Below are positions 1 to 9,165 of a DNA stretch of 64,000 nucleotides, piece by piece. Within the stretch, counting starts at the first letter, position 1. Each line of letters opens with the position of its first letter. The notes beneath the pieces are model-generated. The model did no database searches. It saw nothing but the letters and a program-made list of their open reading frames with translations, and was not told the origin of the DNA. Position numbers and translations under genes: made by a program. Origin of the DNA: Algoriphagus iocasae (GTDB lineage Bacteria; Bacteroidota; Bacteroidia; Cytophagales; Cyclobacteriaceae); the NCBI RefSeq assembly GCF_014206875.1, contig NZ_JACIJO010000001.1, positions 1,452,680 through 1,516,679 on the forward strand, given 5' to 3'.

Positions 1-179
1 AAGGTGATGTGTGTGTAAAAAGCAGTATTCCAAAGGAGATTGGATAATTGTTCCGCATCATGAGCGTTCAAGACTCCAAACTGTCGACCAAATACAAAAT
101 ACAGAATGGGATAGAGTCCAATAGCAATGCTAAAAAAGCCGAAGAGAAACCAAGAGATTTTTGGGTAAAGTGCTTTCAT
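1..179 (-). CDS. DUF2306-like membrane protein, N-terminal part
   Basis: Reading the minus strand from an ATG at 177-179 gives 59 codons running off the window's left edge, beginning MKALYPKISWFLFGFF. The first about 25 residues are one hydrophobic helix (FLFGFFSIAIGLYPILYFVF), followed by a hydrophilic stretch containing HDAEQLSNLLW. This start resembles small multi-pass Bacteroidota membrane proteins of the DUF2306 type, but with only the N-terminus visible the family call is tentative. No function is inferred. It reads away from the neighbouring STAS-like gene's 3' end, with a hairpin between them. Confidence 0.55.
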   Translation of the reverse strand, partial: MKALYPKISWFLFGFFSIAIGLYPILYFVFGRQFGVLNAHDAEQLSNLLWNTAFYTHIT

Positions 180-268
180 TAATTACCTGGCAATTCTGTT
201 TAAATATAAAGTTATTGAATTGGTTCATTTAAAAAATTATCTGAAAACAGTTATATCGTAAAAGGAAA

Positions 269-298
269 ATGCCCTCACTATTTCTAGCGTGAGGGCAT
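269..298 (-). terminator. Hairpin terminator after the STAS-like gene
   Basis: A perfect 10-bp inverted repeat (ATGCCCTCAC at 269-278, GTGAGGGCAT at 289-298) with a 10-nt loop. Read on the minus strand it lies about 50 bases after the stop of the gene at 351-737 and is followed by TTTTCC, a short U-tract. It separates that gene from the next one at 1-179. Confidence 0.6.
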
Positions 299-350
299 AA
301 TTATTTTTTAGCTTTATCGGATTTTGAATACTTGGATTAAAGAGGAGCTT

Positions 351-737
351 TTAAGAAAGCTTTTCAACGAATTTAAATGCCTGATCCAATTGAGAAACAT
401 CAAAATATCTTTCCTCCCTTCCTTTTGAAGACCTTTCAAAGAATAGATTATCGATAGGTACCAAAGCTTTGAGAATATTGGAATGTGCTACAATGGCGAT
501 ATGTCCCATAGTCTTATAATTTCGCAGCGTGTAGATGATATCTTCAAAAAACACCTTGATTGAGGATTTTGAAATTTTTGCCTCATCAAGTTTTATCAGG
601 ACGTTGATGGAATCAAATCCCTTTTCTTTTTTATCCTCAAAAAGCTTTTGCAATAATTGCTCATCTGTTTCAGTAAATCCTTCGATAAGTTCTACTGCCA
701 GAATTCCATTTTTATAAGTTTTCAGTTGCTCTACCAT
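351..737 (-). CDS. STAS/SEC14-like (SpoIIAA-like) protein
   Basis: A 128-residue soluble protein with no signal peptide. Its alternating pattern (ILAVELIEGF, INVLIKLDEA, GHIAIVAHS) fits the small STAS/SpoIIAA-like domain that Bacteroidota and others carry as a stand-alone protein. Family members are thought to bind lipids or act as regulatory partners, but no activity is established for this group. It lies downstream of an SRPBCC protein gene on the same strand (20-bp gap), so the two may be co-transcribed, ending at the hairpin at 269-298. There are no catalytic motifs to check. The fold assignment rests on overall pattern and length. Confidence 0.6.
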   Translation of the reverse strand: MVEQLKTYKNGILAVELIEGFTETDEQLLQKLFEDKKEKGFDSINVLIKLDEAKISKSSIKVFFEDIIYTLRNYKTMGHIAIVAHSNILKALVPIDNLFFERSSKGREERYFDVSQLDQAFKFVEKLS

Positions 738-757
738 ATCAGTACTTAGTTAAGTGA

Positions 758-1249
758 TTACTTACTTAAGTACACTTCCAATTGGTCAAAAGTTCCTTTG
801 AAACCTTCCTCCATCTGAGAGATGCTTTCCGAAAATACCGCCTTTGAAGCATCAGAAGCATTATGTGGAAAGGACACCAAGTCGATTCTAGTTTTGCCTT
901 CTTCCTCAAAAAACTCCAAATCCAAAATCATTTCCAATGGCCAGTCCGAGCCAAAAGGGATTTCAGGAGCTTTAACAGTTTCTCCGGATTCATTAGAAAA
1001 ACAATTGATCATGCTTAGTTTATGAGGTCCGCGGATATTTTGGAATACCCATTTTGCCCACATATCAAAAGCGTCACTTCTTAAAACAAAATGAAAGATT
1101 CCTTCCGGATGAAATTCAAATTTTTTGGTTTCCATTTCAAAACCTGCTGGCCCCCACCATTTTTGAAGGCTTTCAGCAGAAGAAAATGCTTCAAAAACAG
1201 TGTCAATGGATTGAGGGAAATAACGCGTGATCTGAAGTTGTTTATACAT
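758..1249 (-). CDS. SRPBCC (AHSA1-type) domain protein
   Basis: 163 residues from the ATG at 1247-1249. An in-frame upstream ATG at 1321 would overlap the preceding gene, whose stop is at 1275, and would add a tail not typical of the family, so the inner start is preferred. The N-terminus (TRYFPQSIDTVFEAFSSAES followed by LQKWWGP) is the hallmark of the AHSA1/START-like ligand-binding fold: a pathogenesis-related helix-grip protein with the KWWGP motif. Members bind small hydrophobic ligands or act as stress factors; the ligand here is unknown. It sits 25 bp after the D-threonine-aldolase-like gene and 20 bp before the STAS-like gene, suggesting a minus-strand transcript of three genes. Confidence 0.8.
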   Translation of the reverse strand: MYKQLQITRYFPQSIDTVFEAFSSAESLQKWWGPAGFEMETKKFEFHPEGIFHFVLRSDAFDMWAKWVFQNIRGPHKLSMINCFSNESGETVKAPEIPFGSDWPLEMILDLEFFEEEGKTRIDLVSFPHNASDASKAVFSESISQMEEGFKGTFDQLEVYLSK

Positions 1250-1274
1250 GGTAATGAATTGAAATTTTGGTTGA

Positions 1275-2384
1275 TTATGATTGGGAAACTCCTTCGGCAT
1301 GGTCCACAACTTTGCCATCAATGGTCAAATAAGATCCCATTGCATCAGCTGTCATGCAGGAATGCACCGGCAGGATTCCTAACAAATCCCCAACTTTTAC
1401 CTTTGCCATTAATTCGTCTGAAGCCTTAATGATACCGTGTTCCTGTGAGATACTTTTTAGATGGGAACGGTTATCTGGTATTTCCCATCCGCTTTCATTT
1501 AAGTAGACAACTTCTCCAAAATTCTTATTTCCATCCTCATCCAATAAAACGTCCTTGGCAAGATGAACACCACCTCCATGTACTAAAATTTCATTTCTTT
1601 CTTTTTTGATATCCACTACCGGCACCGCTAGACAAACAGCAATATCTGATTTGTAACAACCTCCAAGTTCAGCCTGCATTAAGTCAAAGAAAACAAAATT
1701 ACCGGGTCCCATTTCATCGATATCGCCAAATTCTTCCATTACAGCACATCCAGGAGTATCACCAATTCGGGTGACTAGTTTTGGGTATTCTGTGCTGTAT
1801 TTATTTTTCAGCATACTCAGAGCATTTCTGGATTGCTCATAAATAGCCGGAATATCAGACATATAATAAGTATGTCCTGGGTGAAGGTAAAAGCCTTTGA
1901 AATGTAGTTTGTCAGATTTTTTAGCCAAAAGAAGAATTTCTTCAATCAGACCAAAATCTGTTACTTCAACTCCCGTTCTCCCATATCCTGCATCAATTTC
2001 GATAAAAAAGCCTACAGGGTTTTCCAATTGATCCACTAACATCTGAGTGGTAGATGTATTTATCAATTGGACAGAAATGGATTGTTTTTCAGCGATTTTG
2101 TTGAGTTTGGGGATTTCCAAAGGGTTAAATGGAAAAGCAATATGGATATTGACCCAACCTTCACCGCTGAGGTATTCAGCCATTTTTATAGAAGAGGCCG
2201 TTACTTCGGTGATTCCATATTCTTTAGCCCAGTCTCCGATCTCATGAGATTGAGCAGTTTTAAAATGAGGGACTAATTTCATTTCATGCCTCGCTGCCTT
2301 TTCGGCCATACGTTTGATGTTTGCGCGGCAAATGTTCTCGTCTAATAATAAAGTGGGAGAGGTTATTTGATCTAGGTAGCTCAT
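1275..2384 (-). CDS. D-threonine aldolase / D-serine dehydratase-like PLP enzyme
   Basis: 369 residues, of the fold-type III PLP family (alanine racemase N-terminal barrel plus D-serine-dehydratase-like C-terminal domain). The PLP lysine is K42 in VPHFKT, typical of the DSD1/D-threonine aldolase branch. Near the C-terminus PVHSC (H341, C343) provides the metal-binding His and Cys used by these enzymes. Known members cleave D-threonine to glycine and acetaldehyde or deaminate D-serine. Sequence alone does not separate these, so substrate is open. Likely cytoplasmic. It heads a minus-strand group with the SRPBCC and STAS-like genes. Confidence 0.85.
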   Translation of the reverse strand: MSYLDQITSPTLLLDENICRANIKRMAEKAARHEMKLVPHFKTAQSHEIGDWAKEYGITEVTASSIKMAEYLSGEGWVNIHIAFPFNPLEIPKLNKIAEKQSISVQLINTSTTQMLVDQLENPVGFFIEIDAGYGRTGVEVTDFGLIEEILLLAKKSDKLHFKGFYLHPGHTYYMSDIPAIYEQSRNALSMLKNKYSTEYPKLVTRIGDTPGCAVMEEFGDIDEMGPGNFVFFDLMQAELGGCYKSDIAVCLAVPVVDIKKERNEILVHGGGVHLAKDVLLDEDGNKNFGEVVYLNESGWEIPDNRSHLKSISQEHGIIKASDELMAKVKVGDLLGILPVHSCMTADAMGSYLTIDGKVVDHAEGVSQS

Positions 2385-2667
2385 TGGTTAAAATTGAGTT
2401 TTTAAAAATTTTATTGAAAGTAGTAAAGATTTATGAGGTGAGAAATACGATTTACGAGAATCCGGGTGAAGTTGAACTGATTTTTAAAGTCAAAGCCTTC
2501 TGGCTTCAAAAAAATAGAAATTTTGCTTTTGGACCTATACGTGAGTTAAACACTGACATAAATTCTTCAATCAATGCAAGTAACACCATCAATTCTATTA
2601 ATTTTGTCACCCAATAAAATGGCTGGAGTTCAGCTAAAATGAGATCATAATTGCCCCAAAACCTTTC
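2385..2667. other. Divergent intergenic region with a small ACGA-type repeat
   Basis: 283 bp between the PLP-enzyme gene (minus) and alaS (plus), which must contain both promoters. No ORF here looks real. At 2442-2454 lies GAAATACGATTTA followed by CGAG, which matches the core of the repeat at 48714-48757 and may be another copy of a dispersed intergenic repeat. I saw no riboswitch, T-box or convincing terminator. Confidence 0.4.
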
Positions 2668-5292
2668 ATGGAAGCAAAGAAAATACGGAGTACCTTCATT
2701 GAGTTTTTCCAATCCAAGCAGCATCATTACGTTCCTTCATCACCGATAGTGGTTAAAAATGACCCTACTTTGATGTTTACCAATGCGGGAATGAACCAGT
2801 TCAAAGACGCATTTTTAGGCAATGAAATAGCCAAATATTCCAGAGTTGCTAACTCTCAGAAATGCCTTCGTGTAAGCGGAAAGCACAATGATTTGGAAGA
2901 AGTGGGAGTGGATACTTACCACCACACCATGTTTGAGATGCTTGGCAACTGGTCTTTTGGAGATTATTTCAAAGAAGATGCAATTGCCTGGGCTTGGGAG
3001 CTATTGACTGAGGTGTATAAATTGCCAAAAGACAGATTGTACGTTTCTGTTTTTGAAGGAGATCAAGGTGATAACCTTGCCATGGATTCTGAAGCTTATG
3101 ATTACTGGAAAGCCATTGTCCCAGAAGATAGAATCATCATGGGGTCCAAAAAGGATAATTTCTGGGAAATGGGTGATACAGGTCCTTGTGGCCCTTGCTC
3201 AGAAATTCATATTGATTTGAGACCCGATTCTGAAAGAGAAGCTGTTGCAGGAAGAGACTTGGTAAATAATGACCATGAGCAGGTGATTGAAATCTGGAAT
3301 CTGGTTTTTATGCAGTTTAATAGATTGGCTGATGGCAGTTTGAAAGAACTTCCAGCAAAGCACGTAGATACTGGGATGGGTTTTGAAAGATTAGTGAGAG
3401 CTATTCAAAAGAAATCGTCTAACTATGATACTGATTTGTTTGCGCCATTCTTGGCAGCATTGGAAAAGAAATCAGGTAAAACCTATGGGAAAGATGAGCA
3501 AACAGATATCGCTTTCCGGGTTATTGTAGATCATATCAGAGCAATTTCTTTTACGATTGCTGATGGCCAGTTGCCATCCAATAATAAAGCGGGTTATGTA
3601 ATCCGCAGAATTTTGAGAAGAGCGGTTAGGTATGGATATACCTTTTTAGATTTCCATGAGCCATTTTTATATGAGTTGACGGGATTGATCGCTGAAAGCT
3701 TTGGAGACATTTTCCCAGAAGTAAGACAGCAGCAAGAGTTTATTTCCAAAGTGATTTATGAGGAAGAAGCTTCTTTCTTACGCACATTGGATAATGGCCT
3801 CAAAATCCTTGACCAGATCAAAACTGAATTGAAAGGAAAAAATGAAACGGTTATCCCTGGAAAGACAGCATTTGAATTATATGATACCTTCGGTTTTCCT
3901 TTGGATTTGACTTCTTTGATCGCTCGTGAAAATGGGCTTTCTCTGGATGAAAAAGGCTTTGCTGAAGAAATGGAAAAGCAAAAGACCAGATCAAGAGCTG
4001 CTTCAGAATCTGAAACCGGTGATTGGGTTTTGGTTCATGAAGATTCAGGAGTCGAGTTTATTGGTTATGATTTTCTAGAGTCCTATTCCAATATCATTAA
4101 GTACCGTGTTATTACAGATAAAAAAGGAGATAAGTACCAGATTGTCTTGGACAAAACTCCTTTCTATGCAGAGAGTGGTGGTCAGGTAGGAGATACCGGA
4201 TGGTTGATTTCTGATGCGGATAAAATCCGAGTGATCGACACAAAGAAAGAGAATGATTTGATCGTTCACTTTGTAGAAAAACTTCCATCGAAGCCTGAAT
4301 TGAGATTTTCTGCTGAAGTGGATAGGGAAAAGAGAAAGCTCAGTATGAACAATCATACAGCAACCCATTTGCTTCAGTCGGCTTTAAAACAAGTTCTTGG
4401 TGATCACATTCAACAGCGAGGATCTTTGGTAAATGACCAGCTGCTTCGTTTTGATTTTTCGCACTTTGGAAAAGTTACTGAAGAAGAAATCGCTCAAATA
4501 GAAGATATCGTCAATTCCAAAATCCGGGAAAATATTCCTTTGGGAGAGCAGCGAAATGTGCCGATCGAGGAAGCCAAGAAAATGGGAGCAACAGCTCTTT
4601 TTGGTGAAAAATATGGAGACTTTGTGAGAGTGATCACTTTTGATCCGAATTACTCTGTAGAACTTTGCGGTGGTACGCATGTTCCTTATACAAGCCAAAT
4701 TGGCCTATTTAAGATTGTTTCTGAAGGATCAAGTGCTTCGGGAGTAAGAAGAATTGAGGCGATTACTGCAAAGGCTGCAGAAACGTATTTGCGAGAGCAG
4801 GAAAATCTGGTAAAAGAACTTCAGGAATTACTGAAGAATCCGAAGGATCTTAAGAAAGCATTGGAAGCTTTGATTCAGGAAAGAAATGACCTGAAAAAAG
4901 AAGTAGAGAGCCTTCATCAAGAGAAAGCCGGCGCTGTAAAGGGGGAATTGCTGAAGCAATTTGTTGAGAACAATGGAGTCAATACTTTGATAGCGAAGGT
5001 AGATTTGCCAAATGCAGATTCATTGAAAAAACTGGCTTATGAACTGAAAAATGAAGTGAGTAATGCGTTTGTGATTTTGGCTGCCAAGGTAGATGACAAG
5101 CCTCAAATCGCTGTAATTATCGAGGATTCTTTAGTTCAGGAGAAAGGATTAAATGCAGGTCAAATCGTAAGGGAATTGGCAAAGGAAATTAAAGGTGGAG
5201 GAGGCGGTCAGCCGTTTTTTGCCACTGCTGGCGGAAAAGACCTATCTGGTTTAGAAAATGTGGTTGCCAAAGCCAAAGAATTGTACCTTTAA
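2668..5292 (+). CDS. alaS: Alanine--tRNA ligase
   Basis: 874 residues, the usual length of bacterial AlaRS, which charges tRNA-Ala. The class II catalytic core is at the N-terminus (TFIEFF, PTLMFTNAGMNQFKD, ETGDTGPCGPCSEIH-type loop seen as MGDTGPCGPCSEIH). The editing domain carries the zinc motif HTATH (about 560) with CGGTH (about 667). The C-terminal DHHA1 part has the glycine run GGGGGQPFFATAGG. The coiled stretch before it is lysine/glutamate rich. The ATG at 2668 gives the expected MEAKKIRSTFIEFF start. gatB follows 21 bp later on the same strand, so the two translation genes are probably co-transcribed. Confidence 0.99.
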   Translation: MEAKKIRSTFIEFFQSKQHHYVPSSPIVVKNDPTLMFTNAGMNQFKDAFLGNEIAKYSRVANSQKCLRVSGKHNDLEEVGVDTYHHTMFEMLGNWSFGDYFKEDAIAWAWELLTEVYKLPKDRLYVSVFEGDQGDNLAMDSEAYDYWKAIVPEDRIIMGSKKDNFWEMGDTGPCGPCSEIHIDLRPDSEREAVAGRDLVNNDHEQVIEIWNLVFMQFNRLADGSLKELPAKHVDTGMGFERLVRAIQKKSSNYDTDLFAPFLAALEKKSGKTYGKDEQTDIAFRVIVDHIRAISFTIADGQLPSNNKAGYVIRRILRRAVRYGYTFLDFHEPFLYELTGLIAESFGDIFPEVRQQQEFISKVIYEEEASFLRTLDNGLKILDQIKTELKGKNETVIPGKTAFELYDTFGFPLDLTSLIARENGLSLDEKGFAEEMEKQKTRSRAASESETGDWVLVHEDSGVEFIGYDFLESYSNIIKYRVITDKKGDKYQIVLDKTPFYAESGGQVGDTGWLISDADKIRVIDTKKENDLIVHFVEKLPSKPELRFSAEVDREKRKLSMNNHTATHLLQSALKQVLGDHIQQRGSLVNDQLLRFDFSHFGKVTEEEIAQIEDIVNSKIRENIPLGEQRNVPIEEAKKMGATALFGEKYGDFVRVITFDPNYSVELCGGTHVPYTSQIGLFKIVSEGSSASGVRRIEAITAKAAETYLREQENLVKELQELLKNPKDLKKALEALIQERNDLKKEVESLHQEKAGAVKGELLKQFVENNGVNTLIAKVDLPNADSLKKLAYELKNEVSNAFVILAAKVDDKPQIAVIIEDSLVQEKGLNAGQIVRELAKEIKGGGGGQPFFATAGGKDLSGLENVVAKAKELYL

Positions 5293-5313
5293 GAAAATCG
5301 AAAAAACGCTTGA

Positions 5314-6774
5314 ATGATTAGCGAAGACATAAAAAATAAGTATCAATTGGTGATTGGCTTGGAAGTTCATTCCCAGCTACTCACCAATAGTAAGATGTTT
5401 GCTGCTGACGGTGCTGAGTACGGAAAAGCTCCTAATACCCAGATTTCGGTCATTACGCTAGGACATCCTGGTACTTTACCTAAGGTGAATAAAAAAGCGA
5501 TTGAGTTTGCTATTAAAATGGGTTTGGCTTGTAACAGTGAAATTACAAGACATAATATTTTTGCCAGAAAAAATTATTTCTATCCGGATCTTCCAAAAGG
5601 ATATCAGATAACCCAAGATAAAGGTCCGATATGCGTAGGAGGGACTGTTCCTATTAAATTGGAAGATGGTACCACCAAGGAGGTTTTGTTGAACCGAGTT
5701 CATATGGAAGAGGATGCAGGAAAATCCATCCATCTGGCAGGAGAATCGGACACCTTTGTGGATTATAATCGAGCTGGAACCGCATTGATAGAAATCGTAA
5801 CAGAACCAGATTTAAGAAGCCCAGAAGAAGCTTATGCTTTCTTGGCAGAAATTAAAAAACTGGTAAAGTATCTGGATATCTGCGATGGAAATATGGAAGA
5901 AGGATCGCTGAGATGTGATGCAAATATCTCTGTGATGCTAAAAGGAGCCAAAGAATACGGGAAAAAAGTGGAGGTCAAGAACATGAACTCCTTCCGAAAT
6001 GTCTTCCGAGCCATAGAGCATGAGCATGAAAGGATCATCGGTATTTTGGAAGCTGGCGAGGAAGTTGTTTCCGAAACCAGAACTTTTGATGCAAATACCG
6101 GCACGACCGCCAGTATGCGAACCAAGGAAGATTTAAATGATTATCGTTATTTCCCTGAACCGGATTTAAGTCCAGTAGTTGTTTCTGAAGAGTGGTTAAA
6201 TTCTATCAAAGAATCCATGCCGACTTTGCCGAGAGATTATCACAGAAAATTTGTGGAAGCTTATGGCTTACCGGATTACGACGCTGGCTTTTTGACAGAA
6301 TCAAAAGAAATGGCAATTTGGTTTGATTCACTATGTTCTAAAACAAAAAATTACAAAGCTGCGTCTAACTGGATGATGGGACCTATTAAGTCATCCCTGA
6401 ATGATTCCGAATATCAAATTGAGAACTTCCCAATCAATGCTGATTCCCTAGCCGATTTAATCGCCCTAATAGATGAAGGAAAAGTCAGCTTTACCGTAGC
6501 TTCTCAGAAAATCTATCCTGAGTTGCTTCAAGTTTCCAATGAAACTGCGTTAGAAATCGCACAAAGATTGAATTTGATCCAGGAGAGTGATGAAGGCTCT
6601 TTGAGACCGATTGTAGAGGCTGTTTTGGCAGCAAATGCTGCAAAGGTTGCAGAGTATAAATCTGGGAAAAAAGGCTTGATGGGGATGTTTATGGGGCAGG
6701 TGATGCAAAAATCCCAGGGAAAAGCAGATCCAAAAGTGGCGACAAAGCTATTAACTGAATTATTACAAAATTAA
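5314..6774 (+). CDS. gatB: Asp-tRNA(Asn)/Glu-tRNA(Gln) amidotransferase subunit B
   Basis: 486 residues. GatB is the kinase/tRNA-binding subunit of the GatCAB complex, which activates and transamidates misacylated Glu-tRNA(Gln) or Asp-tRNA(Asn). The N-terminal catalytic cradle is recognisable (YQLVIGLEVHSQL, LPKGYQITQ, HMEEDAGKSIH, DYNRAGTALIEIVTEPD, GSLRCDANIS). The C-terminal YqeY-like helical tail ends with KGLMGMFMGQVMQKSQGKADP. gatA and gatC are not in this window. The start sits 21 bp after alaS, and the next gene begins 4 bp after the stop, pointing to a three-gene operon. Confidence 0.99.
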   Translation: MISEDIKNKYQLVIGLEVHSQLLTNSKMFAADGAEYGKAPNTQISVITLGHPGTLPKVNKKAIEFAIKMGLACNSEITRHNIFARKNYFYPDLPKGYQITQDKGPICVGGTVPIKLEDGTTKEVLLNRVHMEEDAGKSIHLAGESDTFVDYNRAGTALIEIVTEPDLRSPEEAYAFLAEIKKLVKYLDICDGNMEEGSLRCDANISVMLKGAKEYGKKVEVKNMNSFRNVFRAIEHEHERIIGILEAGEEVVSETRTFDANTGTTASMRTKEDLNDYRYFPEPDLSPVVVSEEWLNSIKESMPTLPRDYHRKFVEAYGLPDYDAGFLTESKEMAIWFDSLCSKTKNYKAASNWMMGPIKSSLNDSEYQIENFPINADSLADLIALIDEGKVSFTVASQKIYPELLQVSNETALEIAQRLNLIQESDEGSLRPIVEAVLAANAAKVAEYKSGKKGLMGMFMGQVMQKSQGKADPKVATKLLTELLQN

Positions 6775-6778
6775 ACCA

Positions 6779-7891
6779 ATGAAAATAAACCAGATGTTTG
6801 TTGCGCTTATTTTGAGTGTGGCATTATTTTCCTGCGGAAGCAATGAAGCTGAAAATGATGGAGAAGTAAAGCTTTCAGGCAAAATTGAAAATGCTCCTGA
6901 AGGTCTAGTCGTACTTTCTAAGTTTACAGAAAGCAGACCTGTGGTAGTTGATACTATCCAGTTGAACTCAGATGGATCTTTCGACTATAACGTGGAGGTC
7001 AGCACACCTACATTTTATGAGTTCAATTTATTCGATCAAAGATCAATCAGATTGGCTTTGCTTAAAGAAGATGTACAGGTTAATTATGATTTTTCTGATC
7101 CTGAAAGCCTGAAAATCACTGGCTCAAAAGACAGTCAAGAAATGCAGAAAATTGACATGTTGATCACTGATTATCAGAATAAAGTCAATGAGTTGAATGA
7201 GGCTTATTATGAAGCTATGAGCAACAATGACTCTGAGACTATCAAGAAAATTCAGGTAAATGCATTGACTCTTGAAGATGATCAGGCTAAGAAAGTGAAA
7301 GATGCGATCAATAGCATGGGCGATAGTTTTGCTTCACTGGCTGCGATCGGATTGTTGAATTCCAAAAATGAGTTTCAGTTTCTAGATAGTTTGGTGGGTA
7401 AATTGGATCAAATCTATCCAGAAACAAAAATGATCATCCAACTTAAGCAGCAATTGGATGAAATGAGAGCGCTTTCTATGGGACAGGTTGCACCAGAGAT
7501 TTCACTTCCAAACCCAGAAGGTCAAACCGTTAACTTGTCAGATTTCAGAGGGAAATATGTGATGATCGATTTTTGGGCAGCTTGGTGTAAGCCTTGTCGT
7601 GAAGAAAATCCAAATGTGGTTAGATTATACAATCAATATAAAGATCAGGGCTTTGAAGTATTCGGAGTTTCCTTAGATAGAACACGAGAAGCTTGGGTGG
7701 ATGCGATCTTTGAAGATGGGCTTGTGTGGACTCAAGTTTCTGACCTGAAGTATTTCAATTCTGAAGCTGCTGTGACTTATGATATCAATGCAATTCCTGC
7801 TACTTATTTGATTGATCCGGATGGTAAAATCATCGGTAAGGATTTAAGAGGTCCGAGTCTTGAAAGTAAACTGAAAGAAATATTTGAATAG
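6779..7891 (+). CDS. DUF4369/thioredoxin-fold (TlpA-like) lipoprotein
   Basis: 370 residues. The N-terminus has a lipoprotein signal (hydrophobic stretch then LFSC; predicted lipidated Cys at about residue 19). Residues about 30-130 fit DUF4369, a beta domain often fused to disulfide reductases in Bacteroidota. After a helical linker the C-terminal AhpC/TSA-type thioredoxin domain carries the redox motif WCKPC (C270, C273) and the cis-proline region NAIPATYLIDPDG. It probably works in the periplasm as a thiol-disulfide oxidoreductase; the partner is unknown. It starts 4 bp after gatB and ends in a strong terminator at 7913-7947, so it closes the alaS-gatB transcript. Confidence 0.9.
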   Translation: MKINQMFVALILSVALFSCGSNEAENDGEVKLSGKIENAPEGLVVLSKFTESRPVVVDTIQLNSDGSFDYNVEVSTPTFYEFNLFDQRSIRLALLKEDVQVNYDFSDPESLKITGSKDSQEMQKIDMLITDYQNKVNELNEAYYEAMSNNDSETIKKIQVNALTLEDDQAKKVKDAINSMGDSFASLAAIGLLNSKNEFQFLDSLVGKLDQIYPETKMIIQLKQQLDEMRALSMGQVAPEISLPNPEGQTVNLSDFRGKYVMIDFWAAWCKPCREENPNVVRLYNQYKDQGFEVFGVSLDRTREAWVDAIFEDGLVWTQVSDLKYFNSEAAVTYDINAIPATYLIDPDGKIIGKDLRGPSLESKLKEIFE

Positions 7892-7912
7892 GGTAAACCC
7901 ACTTCAAAAAAA

Positions 7913-7947
7913 AATGCCTTCCGAGATTCTTGGAAGGCATTTTTTTT
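7913..7947 (+). terminator. Rho-independent terminator of the alaS operon
   Basis: Perfect 10-bp stem AATGCCTTCC (7913-7922) / GGAAGGCATT (7932-7941), 9-nt loop, followed by a run of T to 7947. It begins 21 bases after the stop of the thioredoxin-like gene. The remaining 230 bp to proC hold only AT-rich sequence and a loose AAGGAAGGA/TCCTTCCTT pair (7968-8004). Confidence 0.9.
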
Positions 7948-8178
7948 ACTCATAAGTTTTAAAACAAAAGGAAGGAGGAAAAAATTACCAAACAGTCCTT
8001 CCTTGAAAAATCGCGTCAGTTAAAAAGGAATAGCAAAAGTTGTTTATCACCCGAGACAAAACTAGTAAAAAGATTTAAAAGAAAAACAAAAATTAAATTA
8101 TTACTTTTTTAACTAATGTGATTAAATCGGGATTATAATTAACTATTCCTTGATTTTTAATTCATTTGGAAAATTCTG

Positions 8179-8982
8179 TCATTTTTTTTCAATTTTTTCA
8201 AAACTCGCAATCACTCCTCTTACCATGGCAGAACTAAATCCTTGATGCTCCATTTCGTTTAAACCAACAATGGTACAACCCTTTGGTGTGGTCACTTTAT
8301 CAATTGCTTCTTCCGGGTGAATATTTTGTTGGATCATCAATTCTGCAGCGCCTTTTACAGTTTGGTTGACAATTCTGCTAGCAGTTTTTGAGTCAAAGCC
8401 AATTTGTATTCCACCTTGAATCATGGCTCTCATAAATCGCAGAACATAGGCAATTCCGCAAGCTCCTAAAACAGTGGATGCCTCCATCAATGACTCATCG
8501 ATATCAATGGTAATTCCAATCGAATCAAACAGCTCTTTTACAATGGCTAATTGCTCCAAATTTGCACCTCTCTGACAAACACAAGTAATGGACTCCTGAA
8601 TATCAGCTGCGATATTTGGCATCGCTCTAAAAGCGACAGTATCCTTGTCGATCACTTTATACATTTCATCCAAGGTAATCCCCGTGGCCAGGGAGATGAT
8701 GACTTGCTTTTTGGGATCGAGAACTTCTTTGATTTCTTTTAAAATTGGATTGACATTATAGGGTTTTACCCCCAGAAGGATGATGTCAGCATATTTTGCT
8801 GCCATCAAATTGTCAGTATGGACGTGAGCACCTCTTGCTTCAAAGCCAGATAAACTGATCGTATTTCTTTTGGTCAGGGTTAGGTTTTTAGGGTCAAAGC
8901 TTTCTTTTTCTAGCAGTCCATTCGCGATAGAAGAACCTAAGTTGCCACAACCGATAATTGCAATTTTTTGAGTCGAAATCAT
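8179..8982 (-). CDS. proC: Pyrroline-5-carboxylate reductase
   Basis: 267 residues, the normal length for ProC, which makes L-proline from 1-pyrroline-5-carboxylate using NAD(P)H. The N-terminal Rossmann motif is IIGCGNLGSSIANGL. The family segments LLGVKPYNV, VISLATGITLDEM, FRAMPNIAA and the C-terminal dimer/active-site region VKGAAELM and VTTPKGCTIVGLNEME are all present. Cytoplasmic. It stands alone: alaS-operon terminator on one side, divergent small-protein operon on the other. A TACCTTTA box on the minus strand (9015-9022) lies at a reasonable distance for its promoter. Confidence 0.97.
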   Translation of the reverse strand: MISTQKIAIIGCGNLGSSIANGLLEKESFDPKNLTLTKRNTISLSGFEARGAHVHTDNLMAAKYADIILLGVKPYNVNPILKEIKEVLDPKKQVIISLATGITLDEMYKVIDKDTVAFRAMPNIAADIQESITCVCQRGANLEQLAIVKELFDSIGITIDIDESLMEASTVLGACGIAYVLRFMRAMIQGGIQIGFDSKTASRIVNQTVKGAAELMIQQNIHPEEAIDKVTTPKGCTIVGLNEMEHQGFSSAMVRGVIASFEKIEKK

Positions 8983-9116
8983 AAGAAATCAAATAAATAA
9001 GAAGTTTGGATGCTTAAAGGTAAAGAAAAGGGCTGTTTTTCTACGGAAAATGAAATTTTCATCTCATGAAATCAATCAAATCGAAATTGATTTCATAAAA
9101 TATTTGCAAAAATAAT

Positions 9117-9152
9117 TTGACATTAAGTAAAGTTTGTTTTACATTTAGTAAA
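9117..9152 (+). promoter_or_regulatory. Promoter with 21-bp-spaced repeats upstream of XRE operon
   Basis: TTGACA at 9117-9122 is followed 17 bp later by TACATT (9140-9145), a sigma70-like layout unusual next to the TAnnTTTG promoters elsewhere in the window. Overlapping it are two near-identical repeats, CATTAAGTAAA (9121-9131) and CATTTAGTAAA (9142-9152), exactly 21 bp apart (two helical turns). Between them GTAAA/TTTAC also forms an inverted pair. This arrangement fits an operator for a small dimeric HTH protein, probably the XRE regulator at the end of the same operon (inference). Confidence 0.5.
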
Positions 9153-9165
9153 AAATATAGGACAT

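Noticed and set aside
2506..2727. 73-codon minus-strand ORF overlapping the alaS start
   Set aside because: It overlaps the well-supported alaS N-terminus, has no recognisable domain and no plausible start context.
7968..8004. AAGGAAGGA/TCCTTCCTT inverted pair as a second terminator
   Set aside because: The 19-nt loop and lack of a T-run make it weak; the perfect hairpin at 7913-7947 suffices.
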